From: Acidimicrobiales bacterium | GTDB taxonomy: Bacteria > Actinomycetota > Acidimicrobiia > Acidimicrobiales > UBA8190 | DNA length: 6,890 nt | Reading direction: 5' to 3' | Assembly (NCBI GenBank): GCA_030042575.1 | Contig: JASHZK010000119.1 | Span: 1-6,890 of the forward strand | Shown here: positions 6,084 to 6,890 of the stretch, piece after piece | Layout: the number at the start of each line of letters is the position of its first letter | Numbering within the stretch: position 1 is the first letter of the stretch | Notes under the pieces: model-generated | Told to the model about the DNA's origin: nothing | Seen by the model: only the letters and a program-made list of their open reading frames with translations | Database searches by the model: none | Made by a program: the position numbers and the translations under genes

Positions 6084-6890
6084 ATGAAACTCACCGGAGC
6101 ACAGGCTCTGATCAAGAGCCTCGAGATGCAGGGCGTGGAGGTGGTGTTCGGGCTGCCGGGCGGGGCGATCCTCCCGGTGTACGACCCCATCCTCGACTCC
6201 ACGATCCGCCACATCCTGGTGCGCCACGAGCAGGGCGCCGGGCATGCCGCAGAAGGGTATGCCCAGGTCACGGGTCGACCCGGCGTCGCCATGGTCACCA
6301 GTGGGCCGGGCGCCACCAACATCGTCACCCCCCTGGCCGATGCCGCCATGGACTCGATCCCGATGGTGGTCGTGAGCGGTCAGGTCCCCACGCAGGCCAT
6401 CGGCAGCGACGCCTTTCAGGAATGCCCCATCACCGGCGTCACCATGGACATCACCAAGCACAACTGGCTGGTGACCGACGCCCAGGACCTGCCGAGAATC
6501 GTGTCGGAGGCGTTCTACGTGGCCACCACCGGCCGTCCGGGGCCCGTGCTCATCGACGTGCCGAAGGACGTGTCGAACAGCCAGATGGAGTGGTACTGGC
6601 CGTCCTCGCTCGACGAGTTGGATCTGCCCGGCTACCGACCTCAGACCGCCGGTGACCCTGAGGCGATACGCGCCGCCGCCCGATTGATCAGGCAGGCGGT
6701 GCGACCGGTGATCTACGCCGGGGGCGGGATCCTCAAGGCGCGAGCCACCGAGCCACTGCGGATCCTGGCCGAGCGAACCGGCATTCCCGTGGTCACCACG
6801 CTCATGGCCCGAGGATCGTTCCCCGACTCGCACCAGTTGTGCCTGGGCATGCCCGGCATGCACGGCAACTACACGGCGGTGACGGCCATG
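6084..6890 (+). CDS. ilvB: Acetolactate synthase large (catalytic) subunit IlvB, N-terminal part
   Basis: The frame is open to the window end; 269 residues are visible of the roughly 600 expected. The enzyme uses thiamine diphosphate (ThDP) to condense pyruvate with pyruvate or 2-ketobutyrate, the first common step of Val/Leu and Ile synthesis (EC 2.2.1.6). The visible part is the N-terminal ThDP-enzyme domain and the start of the central FAD-binding domain. Motifs are [12 protein letters not shown] at the start, [12 protein letters not shown] (23-34), [14 protein letters not shown] with E49 as the conserved glutamate that activates ThDP, SGPGATN (73-79), GQVP (P102) and DAFQE (109-113), then [22 protein letters not shown] and [12 protein letters not shown]. 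An in-frame ATG at 6021 would add 21 residues, but that stretch has many A- or T-ending codons (CGA, CCA, AAA, ACT) unlike the gene and covers the tandem repeat, so 6084 is preferred. The small subunit ilvN and then ilvC would be expected downstream, outside the window. Confidence 0.95.
   Translation, partial: MKLTGAQALIKSLEMQGVEVVFGLPGGAILPVYDPILDSTIRHILVRHEQGAGHAAEGYAQVTGRPGVAMVTSGPGATNIVTPLADAAMDSIPMVVVSGQVPTQAIGSDAFQECPITGVTMDITKHNWLVTDAQDLPRIVSEAFYVATTGRPGPVLIDVPKDVSNSQMEWYWPSSLDELDLPGYRPQTAGDPEAIRAAARLIRQAVRPVIYAGGGILKARATEPLRILAERTGIPVVTTLMARGSFPDSHQLCLGMPGMHGNYTAVTAM

Noticed and set aside
5964..6863. Minus-strand frame of 299 residues opposite ilvB
   Set aside because: It is antisense to an unmistakable ilvB and rich in His/Gly/Asp, as expected for a shadow frame.

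Overview
This is a GC-rich, gene-dense window with C/G strongly preferred at third codon positions. The gene content (gatA-gatB, a DUF222/13E12-type HNH protein, ilvD, ilvB) points to a high-GC actinobacterium. DUF222-HNH proteins are abundant mainly in that phylum, and the IlvD and IlvB proteins read like actinobacterial ones. A lineage outside the best-studied genera, for example Acidimicrobiia, is possible, but that is inference. I see no phage, transposon, CRISPR array, tRNA or rRNA.

Layout. Positions 1-321 hold the 3' end of gatA. After 19 bases and a good Shine-Dalgarno (SD) comes gatB (341-1783). These two encode subunits of the tRNA-dependent amidotransferase that makes Gln-tRNA(Gln) and/or Asn-tRNA(Asn). 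Positions 1830-3152 encode a DUF222/HNH nuclease-like protein of unknown role, on the same strand. Ten bases later ilvD starts (3163-4878). It has no SD but a well-placed promoter whose -10 overlaps the HNH stop codon, which suggests leaderless transcription. On the opposite strand, a class I SAM-dependent methyltransferase (5659-4865) converges on ilvD and overlaps its last 14 bases. Positions 5660-6083 contain no conventional gene. On the + strand they hold what looks like a branched-chain amino-acid attenuator: a 12-codon leader ORF with consecutive Leu-Val-Val-Leu codons, a GC-rich hairpin starting at its stop codon, a near-perfect intrinsic terminator, and a further hairpin and short tandem repeat before ilvB. 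ilvB begins at 6084 and runs off the window.

How the genes fit together. IlvB (acetolactate synthase, large subunit) and IlvD (dihydroxyacid dehydratase) are two steps of Ile/Val synthesis, and Leu synthesis branches from the same pathway. They seem to be controlled separately: ilvD from its own promoter and ilvB through the attenuator. The gat genes belong to translation, and their closeness to ilv genes is a recurring actinobacterial arrangement. The HNH gene is the odd insert between the two groups. Most of the window is ordinary core metabolism; the part most worth a second look is the ilvB leader, followed by the ilvD promoter.
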